Positions 52,512 to 62,166 are shown, numbered from the stretch's first letter. The stretch is 64,000 nt of DNA from Flavobacterium sp. I3-2 (GCF_013389595.1 NZ_CP058306.1:3472001-3536000), one strand, 5' to 3'. Program-made: numbers and translations. Notes: generated from the letters alone by a model not told the origin.

Positions 52512-54997
52512 GTGCGCCCATAAGGGCATATAGTGAATGTGGTTTGGCAACCACTGGGCAAGTGTTTATAACGCCCATCAACAGCCGACTTATCCGAACG
52601 GGAAACCCGACGGGGAGTGTAGCATGTCGGAAAAGCCATAAGTCAACTAATTGTCGTGTTGCGACTGAATGGCGAGTTGAAAAGTTAGATATAAGGATGA
52701 AGTCTTGATTGATTGAACGACAGTCCGAACGGTCAGTTCTTAGGCAGTGACGGAAGACAGTTACCAACGTCACTTTGTGGTAATATCCTAATGACAGGTA
52801 GTAGTGATAGCATAAACAGACCACAACGTAACTGCAATAAGCAGAAAAGGGCGAACATCGCATCCGACAATCTAACGTGCCAATCGTTGCTATATGTCTA
52901 AATGGGGATTGCCTAAGTCGGAATGCCACAGGCGTGGCTATGGAAAAAGCTCCTGAATATCCGATACGGCAACGGAGTCTCCGTAGTAGTCCGAGCAGGG
53001 GAAAGCCCTGTACATGGCGAAGGGAGACAGTCAATTTAGTTTAATACGATTAACGGAAAATGTGAGAGACATTATGAGAAATCCAGAAAAAGTATTGAAC
53101 AGTCTAATAAGGCACAGCGGAAGCACGGACTATAAGTTCGAAAGGCTGTACAAGGTTCTGTTCAATGAAGAGATGTACTTTATCGCCTATCAGAAAATCT
53201 ACAGTAAAGTAGGCAATATGACGGCAGGAGTTGATGGAAAGACCATCGACGGAATGAGTATATCCCGCATTGAAAGGTTGATTGCATCGTTGCGAAACGA
53301 GACCTATCAGCCAAACCCATCCAAGAGGACATACATTCCGAAAAAGAACGGGAAGAAACGTCCGCTTGGTATACCATCTTTTGATGACAAATTAGTGCAG
53401 GAGGTTATCAGAATGATATTGGAAGCAATTTATGAGGGTAGCTTTGAGCATACTTCACATGGGTTCCGACCCAATAGAAGCTGTCACACAGCCCTATTAA
53501 GCGTCCAACAGTCATTCACTGCTGTACGGTGGTTCATCGAGGGCGATATAAAAGGCTTCTTCGACAATATCAATCACGAAATATTGATTGGTATCCTAAA
53601 GGAGCGTATCGCTGACGACAGGTTCATTCGGTTGATACGAAAGTTCCTCAATGCAGGGTATATTGAAGATTGGGTGTACCACAAAACATACAGTGGCACA
53701 CCGCAAGGTGGGATTGTAAGCCCCATCCTTGCCAACATTTATCTTGATAAACTCGATAAATATGTCAAGGATTATATCAAGGACTTCGATAAGGGTAAAA
53801 GAACTACGGCTACACGCCAGTACAGGCTACACGAACAGAGACGATACCGCTTGGCCAAGAAACTCAAATGTGAGACAGACGAAACTGTCAGAGAGCAGAT
53901 GATTAAGTACATCAAAGAGTTGAGACAGGAAAGAAACAAATATCCAGCCTATGACAAGATGGATGGCAGTTTCAGAAAGTTAAAATACGTTAGGTATGCG
54001 GACGATTTTCTTATCGGGGTCATAGGTAGCAAAGAAGACTGCAAAAAGATAAAGGAAGACATCAAGGTTTACCTTGATGAAAAACTGAAACTTGAACTGT
54101 CTGATGAAAAAACCTTGGTGACTAATGCTAAGAAACCAGCCAAATTCTTAGGCTTTGATGTCTCCGTGCGAAACTCCGATGAATCCAAGAGAGATAAGCA
54201 CGGTAGATCCGTAAGATGTTTCGGAGATAAGATTGTACTCCGTGTCACAGCAGACGTGATGAAGAAAAAGCTACTGAGATATAATGCCATGAAACTGGTA
54301 AATGAAAAAGGCACAGAAGTTTGGAAACCACGCTCACGCTATTACATGAAAGACTTGGATGACTTAGAAATCATCAGTCAGTACAACGCTGAAATACGGG
54401 GCTTTTACAATTATTACTCAATTGCCAACAACAGCTCGTTTGTCCAGTCATTATCTTACATCTTGGAGTACAGTATGTACAAAACGTATGCACTTAAATA
54501 CCAAACTTCAATCAGTCAGGAAAAGACTAAAAGATGTATCAACGGAGTGTTTTCCATTCCCTACAAAAACAGGAAAGGAGATATAATGTACAGACGCTTT
54601 TACAAAGAGGGTTTCAAACGCCAAAAAGCTGCCCGTGGTGCTTACGTGGATAGTTTACCTGTCACAGTTACCATTACAGGAGGAAGAAACAGCCTTGTAG
54701 CAAGGTTGCAAAACCAGAAATGCGAATTATGCGGTGCCAACGAGAAATTGGAAATGCACCATATACGCAAATTGAAAGACCTGAAAGGTAAGCAAGACTG
54801 GGAAAAACGAATGAGTGCAAGGAGAAGAAAAACCTTGGCAGTATGCTCAAAATTCCACGATAAGATACACGCAGGCAAGTTAGACTGAATAAATTGATGG
54901 AAAGCCGTATACCTGGAGACAGGTACGTACGGTTCGGGGGAGAGTTCTTGGAAACCTACCATAGTCAATATGGCAAGGCGCCGGGTCCTTATCCTAC
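52512..54997 (+). mobile_element. Group II intron in traG
   Basis: A 2486-bp group II intron. The 5' end is GTGCG (52512). A structured region of about 500 nt precedes the reverse transcriptase/maturase ORF. The domain V-like hairpin is at 54903-54937 (GCCGTAT, loop, GTACGGTTC), and the 3' end is taken as AC at 54997. These boundaries keep traG in frame and restore its conserved C-terminus. An end 3 or 6 bp earlier is possible but fits the AY rule less well. Confidence 0.88.
53014..54888 (+). CDS. ltrA: Group II intron reverse transcriptase/maturase with altered HNH domain
   Basis: A 624-residue intron-encoded protein. The reverse transcriptase palm motif is VRYADDFLIGV (about residue 328), with GTPQGGIVSPILANIYLDKL before it. 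The maturase domain lies around residues 420-530. A C-terminal HNH endonuclease starts at CELCGANEKLEMHH (about 568). In the last zinc pair the protein reads CSKFH; the usual form is CxxCH, so a Phe (codon TTC) replaces the second Cys. Endonuclease function may be reduced, while splicing help and reverse transcription look intact. Confidence 0.94.
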   Translation: MAKGDSQFSLIRLTENVRDIMRNPEKVLNSLIRHSGSTDYKFERLYKVLFNEEMYFIAYQKIYSKVGNMTAGVDGKTIDGMSISRIERLIASLRNETYQPNPSKRTYIPKKNGKKRPLGIPSFDDKLVQEVIRMILEAIYEGSFEHTSHGFRPNRSCHTALLSVQQSFTAVRWFIEGDIKGFFDNINHEILIGILKERIADDRFIRLIRKFLNAGYIEDWVYHKTYSGTPQGGIVSPILANIYLDKLDKYVKDYIKDFDKGKRTTATRQYRLHEQRRYRLAKKLKCETDETVREQMIKYIKELRQERNKYPAYDKMDGSFRKLKYVRYADDFLIGVIGSKEDCKKIKEDIKVYLDEKLKLELSDEKTLVTNAKKPAKFLGFDVSVRNSDESKRDKHGRSVRCFGDKIVLRVTADVMKKKLLRYNAMKLVNEKGTEVWKPRSRYYMKDLDDLEIISQYNAEIRGFYNYYSIANNSSFVQSLSYILEYSMYKTYALKYQTSISQEKTKRCINGVFSIPYKNRKGDIMYRRFYKEGFKRQKAARGAYVDSLPVTVTITGGRNSLVARLQNQKCELCGANEKLEMHHIRKLKDLKGKQDWEKRMSARRRKTLAVCSKFHDKIHAGKLD

Positions 54998-55120
54998 GCT
55001 TATACGACAGAAGAAACCGAAAAAATGGAAGTGATGCAGCTCGCTTCCGAACTGGGCGGTAACGTGGAACTCGCAATTAAGCATATCGCTATGCAAAGGC
55101 GCGACAACTTAAATCAATAG
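54998..55120 (+). CDS. traG: TraG, exon 2 (3' end)
   Basis: Forty codons after the intron that complete TraG: AYTTEETEKMEVMQLASEL, then GGNVELAIKHIAMQRRDN and a stop at 55120. Frame and content continue exon 1 exactly. Without splicing TraG loses this conserved tail, so conjugation probably depends on intron removal. Confidence 0.85.
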   Translation, partial: AYTTEETEKMEVMQLASELGGNVELAIKHIAMQRRDNLNQ

Positions 55121-55147
55121 TAATTAACAATCAAAAATTTCAAGACA

Positions 55148-55780
55148 ATGAAAAAAATATTTTTAATGATGCTCACGGCAATCATGTTTGTCGTAGCACC
55201 GTCAGCAAAAGCTCAATTTGTCGTGACTGACCCCGCAAATTTAGCATCAGGTATCCTCAACAGTGCGAACGAAATTGTACAGACTTCCTCTACGGTAAGC
55301 AATGTCGTAAAGAACTTCAAAGAGGTTGAAAAAGTGTACAAACAAGGCAAGGAATACTACGATAAACTGCAAGCTATCAACAACCTTGTAAAAGATGCAC
55401 GTAAGGTGCAACAAACAGTTTTACTGGTGGGCGATGTGTCCGAAATGTATGTGACCAATTTCGGTAAGATGATGAACGATCCGAATTTCAAACCAAATGA
55501 ATTAGTAGCCATTGGTAACGGGTATTCAGCACTGCTGAACGAAAGTACTGAACTGCTAAAGGAATTGAAACAGATCATCAGTGCATCAAGTCTTTCACTG
55601 AATGACAAAGAGCGTATGGATATTATTGATCGTGTGTACAAAGAAGTAAAAGAATACCACAGCCTTGTACGCTATTACACCAATAAGAACATATCAGTAA
55701 GTTACCTGAGAGCAAAAAAGAAAAATGATGCTAAAAGAGTGCTTGATCTGTACGGAACTTCTAACCAAAAATACTGGTAA
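55148..55780 (+). CDS. traI: Conjugal transfer protein TraI (DUF4141, VirB5-like position)
   Basis: A 210-residue exported helical protein. A signal peptide ending near AKAQF (residue 23) precedes long helices without TM segments. Name and family follow from pattern (VVTDPANLASGILNSANEI) and order in Bacteroidetes elements. It is a periplasmic part of the transfer channel. It starts 27 bp after the traG stop. Confidence 0.9.
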   Translation: MKKIFLMMLTAIMFVVAPSAKAQFVVTDPANLASGILNSANEIVQTSSTVSNVVKNFKEVEKVYKQGKEYYDKLQAINNLVKDARKVQQTVLLVGDVSEMYVTNFGKMMNDPNFKPNELVAIGNGYSALLNESTELLKELKQIISASSLSLNDKERMDIIDRVYKEVKEYHSLVRYYTNKNISVSYLRAKKKNDAKRVLDLYGTSNQKYW

Positions 55781-55783
55781 ATT

Positions 55784-56779
55784 ATGGAATGGGATAATCT
55801 TCACGAACTTCTGCGTTCGCTATACGATGATATGATGCCTCTTGCAGGTGATATGGCTGCGGTTGCGAAAGGTTTGGCAGGATTGGGAGCTTTGTTCTAT
55901 GTAGCATTAAAGGTTTGGCAGGCTTTAAGTCGTGCCGAACCTATTGATGTTTTCCCATTACTTCGCCCATTTGCCTTAGGACTCTGTATTATGTTTTTCC
56001 CAACTATTGTGTTGGGAACCATTAATGCGGTATTAAGTCCTGTTGTAACAGGAACCCATCAAATAATCGAAGACCAGGTACTTGATCTGAACAAGCTACA
56101 ACAGCAGAAAGACCAATTGGAATATGAAGCAATGGTCAGAAACCCCGAAACAGCCTATATGGTATCGGACGAAGAGTTTGATAAAAAGCTGGAGGAACTG
56201 GGTTGGTCGCCATCGGATATTGGAACAATGGCAGGAATGTATATGGACAGACAAGCTTACAAGATCGAAAAAGCTATCAAAGATTGGTTTCGTAACCTAC
56301 TTGAAATACTATTCCAAGCTGCGGCTTTAGTCATCGATACTATCCGAACGTTCTTCCTGATTGTTTTAAGCATTCTTGGTCCAATTGCTTTTGCCATCTC
56401 CGTATGGGACGGTTTTCAGTCCACGCTCACACAATGGATCACCAGGTATGTCAGTGTATATCTCTGGCTTCCCGTTTCGGATTTGTTCAGCTCTATGCTG
56501 GCAAGAATACAATCCCTCATATTAGAACGGGATATAGCTATGCTAGTAGACCCAACTTATATACCCGATACGAGCAATACAGTGTACATCATTTTTATGA
56601 TTATCGGCATTATCGGATACTTCACTATACCAACAGTTACAGGATGGGTAATCCAAGCCGGAGGTGCAGGAAACTTTACACGCAACGTAAACCAAGCAGC
56701 TATGAAAACTGGAAATATTGCAGGTGCAGGAGCTGGTTCAGCAGCAGGAAATATCGGTGGAAAATTAATGGGAAAATAA
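55784..56779 (+). CDS. traJ: Conjugal transfer membrane protein TraJ (VirB6-like)
   Basis: A 331-residue inner membrane protein with about six TM helices (for example LGALFYVALKVWQAL near residue 35 and FFLIVLSILGPIAFAISVW near 190). The C-terminal tail is rich in Gly and Ala. It is a channel component, 3 bp after traI. Confidence 0.92.
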   Translation: MEWDNLHELLRSLYDDMMPLAGDMAAVAKGLAGLGALFYVALKVWQALSRAEPIDVFPLLRPFALGLCIMFFPTIVLGTINAVLSPVVTGTHQIIEDQVLDLNKLQQQKDQLEYEAMVRNPETAYMVSDEEFDKKLEELGWSPSDIGTMAGMYMDRQAYKIEKAIKDWFRNLLEILFQAAALVIDTIRTFFLIVLSILGPIAFAISVWDGFQSTLTQWITRYVSVYLWLPVSDLFSSMLARIQSLILERDIAMLVDPTYIPDTSNTVYIIFMIIGIIGYFTIPTVTGWVIQAGGAGNFTRNVNQAAMKTGNIAGAGAGSAAGNIGGKLMGK

Positions 56780-56799
56780 AATAATTAAATCAGTTAAAA

Positions 56800-57423
56800 A
56801 TGGAATTTAAAACTTTAAGAAATATAGAAAACAGCTTTAGGCAGATACGTTTGTATGCCATAGTATTTGCAGTTCTCTGTATTGGTATTGTAGGATATGC
56901 CGTATGGAAATCCTACAGCTTTGCCGATGAGCAACGCCAAAAAATCTATGTACTGGATAACGGTAAATCCTTAATGCTTGCCCTGTCGCAAGATGCCAAT
57001 ATTAACCGACCTGTTGAGGCTCGGGAACACGTAAGGCGTTTTCACGAGCTGTTCTTTACCCTTGCTCCAGATAAGAATGCAATCGAGAGCAATATGAGCA
57101 GGGCATTCAATCTTGCCGATAAAAGTGCTTTCGATTATTACAAAGACCTATCGGAAAAAGGTTACTACAGCCGTATCATTTCGGGTAATGTACAGCAACG
57201 CATAGAGGTGGATAGTGTCGTGTGCAACTTTGACAGTTATCCATATGCGGTGCGTACCTACGCAAAGCAGTTCATCATAAGGTCTAGTAATGTAACACGT
57301 CGTAATCTGGTTACTTCCTGCTATCTCGTAAACTCCGTTCGTTCCGACAACAATCCACAAGGTTTTAACATCGAAAAATTTGCGGTGGTAGAGAACAAGG
57401 ATATAGAGGTCATCGAACGCTAA
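56800..57423 (+). CDS. traK: Conjugal transfer protein TraK (VirB8-like)
   Basis: A 207-residue single-pass inner membrane protein. One TM helix (LYAIVFAVLCIGIVGYAVW, about residues 18-37) precedes a periplasmic domain resembling VirB8 (RAFNLADKSAFDYYKDLSEK). It bridges the inner membrane complex and the core channel. Confidence 0.92.
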   Translation: MEFKTLRNIENSFRQIRLYAIVFAVLCIGIVGYAVWKSYSFADEQRQKIYVLDNGKSLMLALSQDANINRPVEAREHVRRFHELFFTLAPDKNAIESNMSRAFNLADKSAFDYYKDLSEKGYYSRIISGNVQQRIEVDSVVCNFDSYPYAVRTYAKQFIIRSSNVTRRNLVTSCYLVNSVRSDNNPQGFNIEKFAVVENKDIEVIER

Positions 57424-57433
57424 AACAGGATAT

Positions 57434-57721
57434 ATGAAAAAAATCAGGGAAAATATGGAGAGGTTTTTTGACAAGCTGGACGACCGTTGGAGGGCTCTAC
57501 CATTGAGGAAGCAACACCTATACACGCTGTACTTCTTTATTGGCTATCTGCTGGTTACTGTAGGCGTTGTTGCCAAAGTATGGTACGATACAAGCAATTC
57601 AAAAAATGATATGCAGATAGAGCATATTGAAAACCCTGTCCTTAAAAAGAACGAAAGTCCTGCAACGTTGCAGGACACATTATCAACAATTTTAAAAAAT
57701 CAGATTTATGAAAGAAAATGA
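57434..57721 (+). CDS. traL: Conjugal transfer protein TraL (DUF3989)
   Basis: A 95-residue protein with one TM helix (LYTLYFFIGYLLVTVGVV). Its stop overlaps the traM start by 14 bp. It is a small accessory of the transfer complex with no known activity. Confidence 0.88.
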   Translation: MKKIRENMERFFDKLDDRWRALPLRKQHLYTLYFFIGYLLVTVGVVAKVWYDTSNSKNDMQIEHIENPVLKKNESPATLQDTLSTILKNQIYERK

Positions 57722-59060
57722 GAACAAAAAGTCGGCTGTTCGGGTAACAGAGGGTAACCCGAAAGAAACCGCCGATTTACTGCAAAACGGTAAGGAGAAT
57801 AAAATGAAAAAGCTTAAAAAACCTTTGATTTTTGGTTTGATGGGTATTGTTTTCGTTGGTTGTATGTATTTAATTTTCAAACCGTCGGAAGACAAAAAGG
57901 AAATCGAAAACATCGGGCTGAACGATGCCGTTCCACAAGCTACCGGAGCAGGAATGCCTGCCGACAAAGGCAAGGCGTATGAACTTGAAATGCTGGAACG
58001 CAAAGAACAGGAGAAACGTAATGGTTTGGCAACGCTTTCAGATTATTGGAACACAGATGACAAGAAAGAACCTGCGGATGAATTTACCGAAGATGATGAT
58101 GAAAGCACCGGCTATGGAGGTGGTAGTAGAAATTCGGGAAGAAACAGTAGTCTTGCATTAAACAGCTATCGAAATGCACAAAGCACATTGGACAATTTCT
58201 ATCAGGACAACAATTCGGAAACAATGGAGCTTCGCAAGCAATTGGACGAGTTGAAAGAACAACTAGCCGATAGAGATATGCCAAAGCCTACAACCGTAGA
58301 TGACCAGATTGCATTAATGGAAAAATCTTACCAGATGGCGGCAAAATATCTCCCGACAAATACGAATCCCAACACAGCAGAACAACCTGTACCCGCAACA
58401 AATGGTACCACTTCAGTGGCTTCGGGTGCTAGTAAAAAAGAGCATTTTGTATCATTTACTGCTGCAAGGAAGAATACCGTATCTGCTTTATATCGGGAGC
58501 CTACAGATAGTGAGTTTTTGGAAAATTGGAGTGAAACTCGAAACAGAGGGTTTTATACCGCAGGTACTACCGAACAAGTAGTACAGCCCAAAAACAGTAT
58601 CAAAGCCTGTGTACACGATGCGCAGACAGTGGTTGGCGAAACGGGTGTTCGTTTGCGATTATTAGAACCAGCAAAAACACCAAGTCGTACTATTCCGCAG
58701 GGAACGATTGTAACCGCTAATGCCAAGTTTCAAAGCGGACGTTTACAGCTTAAAATTACCTCTGTTGAACTGGAAGGTAATATCATTCCGGTTGATATCA
58801 CTATCTATGATATAGACGGACAACAAGGCCTGTATGTTCCATATTCTCCCGAAATGAACGCCCTTACTGAAATGGCTGGCAACATGAGTCAGCAATCAGG
58901 GACAAGTCTTATGCTCACGCAGAATGCCGGACAACAAGTTGCTGCCGATTTGAGCCGTGGTGTAGTGCAAGGAATTTCGGGCTATTTCGCCAAGAAAGTA
59001 CGAACGCCAAAAGTTACCTTAAAGGCAGGTCATCAGGTCTTTCTCGTTTCCAAACAATAA
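57708..59060 (+). CDS. traM: Conjugal transfer protein TraM (VirB10-like)
   Basis: A 450-residue bitopic protein. A TM helix (PLIFGLMGIVFVGCMYLIF, about residues 38-56) is followed by a long charged and Asn/Ser-rich linker. A C-terminal beta-rich domain (VTANAKFQSGRLQLKITSVE, then SLMLTQNAGQQVAADL) matches conjugative TraM/VirB10 scaffolds that span the envelope. Confidence 0.92.
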   Translation: MKENENKKSAVRVTEGNPKETADLLQNGKENKMKKLKKPLIFGLMGIVFVGCMYLIFKPSEDKKEIENIGLNDAVPQATGAGMPADKGKAYELEMLERKEQEKRNGLATLSDYWNTDDKKEPADEFTEDDDESTGYGGGSRNSGRNSSLALNSYRNAQSTLDNFYQDNNSETMELRKQLDELKEQLADRDMPKPTTVDDQIALMEKSYQMAAKYLPTNTNPNTAEQPVPATNGTTSVASGASKKEHFVSFTAARKNTVSALYREPTDSEFLENWSETRNRGFYTAGTTEQVVQPKNSIKACVHDAQTVVGETGVRLRLLEPAKTPSRTIPQGTIVTANAKFQSGRLQLKITSVELEGNIIPVDITIYDIDGQQGLYVPYSPEMNALTEMAGNMSQQSGTSLMLTQNAGQQVAADLSRGVVQGISGYFAKKVRTPKVTLKAGHQVFLVSKQ

Positions 59061-59084
59061 TGTTGAACTCAAATAAATAAAATA

Positions 59085-59987
59085 ATGAAAAATCTTTTTA
59101 AAACCTTTTGGGCGGTTGCCCTGACTATCGGCTTTGCCGTAACCTCTTTTGCACAGGATAGTGCAAATACAAAAACACCGCTTGCAATGGGCAAGATAGA
59201 ACCTTATCGTATGGAAGTTACCTACGATAAAACTTCACATTTGATTTTCCCTACCGCAATTCGTTATGTGGATTTGGGAAGTGAGTACCTGATTGCTGGA
59301 AAAGCAGAAGATGCAGAAAACGTATTGCGTGTAAAAGCATCGGTTCGGAATTTTGAAGCCGAAACCAACTTTTCCGTCATTACCAATGATGGTCGTTTTT
59401 ACTCTTTCAATGTATATTACAGTTCTTACCCGGTAGCGTTGAGCTACGACCTGCTAACAATGCAAAAAGCTGTAGATAAATCCAATGGAAACGATGTGCT
59501 GTTTGAAGAATTGGGCAACAATTCTCCGTCTTTGGCTGGCTTGTTATTGGAAACCATTTACAAGAAAGATAAGCGTATTGTAAAACACATCGGGGCAAAG
59601 AGCTTTGGTATTCAGTTTATCCTGAAAGGTATCTATATCCACAACGGGAAATACTATTTCCATACAGAATTACGAAACAAAAGCAATGTACCGTTCAATA
59701 TTGATTTTATCAATTTCAAGGTAGTAGACAAAAAGGTAGCCAAACGTACCGTAGTACAGGAACGACCTATGATACCGCTTCGCACTTATAAGCCTTTGGA
59801 AGACGGAATAAACGGACAATCTACCGAGCAAAATGTTTTTCTGTTAGACCAGTTTACCATTGCCGACAATAAGGTGTTGCTGATTGAAATCTTTGAGAAA
59901 AACGGCGGACGACACCAAACGCTTCAGGTGGAAAATTCGGACTTGATCAAAGCCCGTGTAATCAATGATATGCACCTGAAATTTTAA
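59085..59987 (+). CDS. traN: Conjugal transfer protein TraN (VirB9-like)
   Basis: A 300-residue exported protein with a signal peptide (ALTIGFAVTSFAQ, cut near residue 23). The beta-rich body contains LIFPTAIRYVDLGSEYLIAG and the C-terminal NKVLLIEIFEKNGGRHQTL. It is the outer core of the channel and partners TraM. Confidence 0.92.
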   Translation: MKNLFKTFWAVALTIGFAVTSFAQDSANTKTPLAMGKIEPYRMEVTYDKTSHLIFPTAIRYVDLGSEYLIAGKAEDAENVLRVKASVRNFEAETNFSVITNDGRFYSFNVYYSSYPVALSYDLLTMQKAVDKSNGNDVLFEELGNNSPSLAGLLLETIYKKDKRIVKHIGAKSFGIQFILKGIYIHNGKYYFHTELRNKSNVPFNIDFINFKVVDKKVAKRTVVQERPMIPLRTYKPLEDGINGQSTEQNVFLLDQFTIADNKVLLIEIFEKNGGRHQTLQVENSDLIKARVINDMHLKF

Positions 59988-60008
59988 TAACCTTTTAAAG
60001 CAATTACA

Positions 60009-60569
60009 ATGAAAAAATATATCTACACCGTGATGTTGCTCTTTATGACCATTACAGTAACACAGGCACAAAGAATGCTACCTAAACAAAAAGGTTTGGA
60101 GATAAGCACAGGCATTTTGTCTGATGATAAAATCGGTAACGATTATTACATCAGTCTGGGTATGACCGTGAATGGTAAAAATGGCAATTACCAGATTTGG
60201 GCTTTGGAATACACACACCAATACCACAAGTATAAATCGCTCCAAATACCACAGGAAACCTACACGGCTGAAGGAGGTTACAGTTTCTTTTTATTGGGTG
60301 ATGCCCGTAAGAATATCACGCTGAATGCAGGGATAACAGGTGTTGTTGGTTACGAAAACATCAACCGTGGCGAAACGATGCTGTATGATGGTGCGAAAAT
60401 AATGAGCGAGGATAATTTCATCTATGGTGCCGGTGGTCGGCTGACCTTTGAAACGTACCTGTCTGACAGATTTGTATTGGTTTTACAAGGGCGTACAAAG
60501 GTGTTATGGGGTACAAATTTGCGACAGTTCCGACCGTCCGCAGGTGTGGGATTAAGATTTAACTTTTAA
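60009..60569 (+). CDS. traO: Conjugal transfer protein TraO
   Basis: A 186-residue exported beta-barrel-like protein. The signal peptide ends near TQAQR (residue 21). The pattern YNGKIWALEYTHQY-like alternation and a final aromatic residue (GVGLRFNF) suggest an outer membrane location. It matches the TraO family by order and size. Confidence 0.9.
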   Translation: MKKYIYTVMLLFMTITVTQAQRMLPKQKGLEISTGILSDDKIGNDYYISLGMTVNGKNGNYQIWALEYTHQYHKYKSLQIPQETYTAEGGYSFFLLGDARKNITLNAGITGVVGYENINRGETMLYDGAKIMSEDNFIYGAGGRLTFETYLSDRFVLVLQGRTKVLWGTNLRQFRPSAGVGLRFNF

Positions 60570-60577
60570 AACGTAAA

Positions 60578-61030
60578 ATGATGATAGCAATATTTAATAA
60601 ATTCAGAATAGGATTACTGCCTATATATGTAATGATGGCGATCCTGACAGCCTCGGTTTCTTTGGTATCTTGTAGCAAAGATGATGAACTAGAAATACAG
60701 AATGATTTTCCTTTTGAGGTCAATGTAATGCCAGTTCCTAAAGACATTGCTAATGGAAATACCGTTGAGATCCGCATTAACATACAGCGTACAGGAAATT
60801 ACAGCAACACACAATATTTCCTACGCTACTTCCAATTCGACGGACAAGGTACATTGCAGTATTATAATGAACCTCCGTATCTTCCGAATGATTTGTATCC
60901 TTTGACATCGGAACAATTTCGATTGTATTATACTTCGACTTCAGCGGTTTCACAATCCTTTGACGTTTGGATTTCGGACAGTTTTGGTAATGAAAAGCAA
61001 GTGAGTTTTCAGTTCAATAGTAGAGATTAA
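60578..61030 (+). CDS. traQ: Conjugal transfer lipoprotein TraQ (DUF3872)
   Basis: A 150-residue lipoprotein. The leader ends in SLVSCSKDD (Cys about residue 29). The rest is an immunoglobulin-like beta fold, with PFEVNVMPVPKDIANGNTVE. A primase-like traP, which sits between traO and traQ in CTnDOT, is absent. It is the last gene of the long tra transcript. Confidence 0.88.
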   Translation: MMIAIFNKFRIGLLPIYVMMAILTASVSLVSCSKDDELEIQNDFPFEVNVMPVPKDIANGNTVEIRINIQRTGNYSNTQYFLRYFQFDGQGTLQYYNEPPYLPNDLYPLTSEQFRLYYTSTSAVSQSFDVWISDSFGNEKQVSFQFNSRD

Positions 61031-61036
61031 ACTTAG

Positions 61037-61070
61037 AAGAATTCCTGCCATAAAAGCAGGAATTCTTTTT
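61037..61070 (+). terminator. Terminator of the tra operon
   Basis: Perfect 12-bp stem (61037-61048 with 61056-61067) followed by a T run, just past traQ. Confidence 0.85.
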
Positions 61071-61132
61071 TAAGATAATGAGTGGGAAAATTATTTTGTA
61101 AATTTAAAATGTGAATTTAAAGTGCTTTTGTT

Positions 61133-61396
61133 ATGATTTCATCATTGGTTATAGGGATAATATTTTTGATCGTAGGCTTGGCACTTCGCTATTGGATTAA
61201 CCGGAGAAAGTTTTATAGAAGAAGCCACACTGGAGCAGAGGGCTTTTCGTCTTATGAAAAGCAGGTTACTATTAAGTTTCTTGAACGAATTGGTAAATGG
61301 ATAGCTTATGCACTAATTATTTTCGGGCTGTTGTCATTGTGGGTTTATTCCCGTGAAAAAAAAGAAATAAAAACAGAGCAATCAAATCAAAAATAA
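61133..61396 (+). CDS. Small membrane protein of unknown function
   Basis: An 87-residue protein with two TM helices (LVIGIIFLIVGLALRYWI at the N-terminus, IAYALIIFGLLSLWVYS near the C-terminus) and a basic loop between them. Similar short proteins follow traQ in related elements and are sometimes mislabelled as molybdenum ABC permeases. No transport motif is visible. It has its own terminator. Confidence 0.75.
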   Translation: MISSLVIGIIFLIVGLALRYWINRRKFYRRSHTGAEGFSSYEKQVTIKFLERIGKWIAYALIIFGLLSLWVYSREKKEIKTEQSNQK

Positions 61397-61418
61397 TTTC
61401 TAATTACATTTTTAGGAG

Positions 61419-61452
61419 AATCGGATATCTAAAAGGTTATCCGATTTTTTGT
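61419..61452 (+). terminator. Terminator of the small membrane protein gene
   Basis: A 9-bp stem (61419-61427 with 61438-61446) followed by a run of T (61445-61450 and beyond). Confidence 0.7.
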
Positions 61453-61574
61453 TTTTTAAAAGAGATAATGATTGATAAAGGATTACAATTATAGAGAGTA
61501 TGCTAATCAATTAAAACGACTTTAGTATATTTGCTTAGTAAAATATAGAAAATCTTAAAGTGTTTTTGCTTTAA

Positions 61575-61730
61575 GTCTTGGTACTGAAAACTGGTAATTT
61601 TTAAGACAACAAGACGATAAGGAAGAACGCTCACGCTATAGGCGTGGGCGCTCGCTTATTCGTTGTCGGGTATACCAGTGCCTCAGTATCGGTAAGTGTA
61701 GTTGCCTGCGCTTCTTTTTTGTGCAGGGCT
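61575..61730 (+). ncRNA. Structured leader or small RNA upstream of the receiver-like gene
   Basis: A two-step hairpin: outer arms at 61614-61621 and 61655-61663, and inner arms ACGCTCACGC (61627-61636) and GCGTGGGCGCT (61642-61652). A second short hairpin has CCTGC (61705-61709) and GCAGG (61723-61727). The region is far more GC-rich than its surroundings and lies directly before the next start. Type unknown. Confidence 0.35.
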
Positions 61731-61753
61731 ACGTCATCTTAAAAAAGTATGAT

Positions 61754-62155
61754 ATGCAAACCGTTACAGCTCAACAAAAATTTACCCTAGCCTTTATCAA
61801 TGATAAGAGCCCAATTTTAGATCTTATTTGCAACGATCTCATTGCTTCAGGAATTGAGGTTATGTTCAGGACTGAAACCGTCGAAAATTGTTTACATAAA
61901 TTATCAGAATTAAACACTCTTCCCCAAGTATGTGTTATCGATTTGAATTTTCATCGTCAGGATATAATAGCAATAATTAAAAAATTGAGAACACATTATC
62001 CAACAATAAAACTAATTGCTCACAGTGATATTGATGATGATAAAGTAGGCAAGGCTCTTTTAAATATTGGTTTTTCAAACTATCTAATTCTTGGTAGTGA
62101 CATAGATGATTTTAAAAGAGCCATTGACAAGACTGCCAATGGCTATCATTTTTAA
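61754..62155 (+). CDS. Orphan response-regulator receiver-like protein
   Basis: A 133-residue protein from the ATG at 61754 with a receiver-like fold and no output domain. The phosphoacceptor Asp is probably in QVCVIDLNF (about residue 59), and an acidic patch is in FINDK. A Ser stands in the Thr position (LIAHSD). The conserved Lys of the last strand is missing (NYLILGSD; usually GYLLKD). It may not be phosphorylated normally. No histidine kinase is adjacent. Confidence 0.75.
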   Translation: MQTVTAQQKFTLAFINDKSPILDLICNDLIASGIEVMFRTETVENCLHKLSELNTLPQVCVIDLNFHRQDIIAIIKKLRTHYPTIKLIAHSDIDDDKVGKALLNIGFSNYLILGSDIDDFKRAIDKTANGYHF

Positions 62156-62166
62156 TATATAAAGCA

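Noticed and set aside
51965..52639. 224-codon open frame on the minus strand over traG and the intron 5' end
   Set aside because: It overlaps well-supported traG coding sequence and crosses the intron border; there is no domain.
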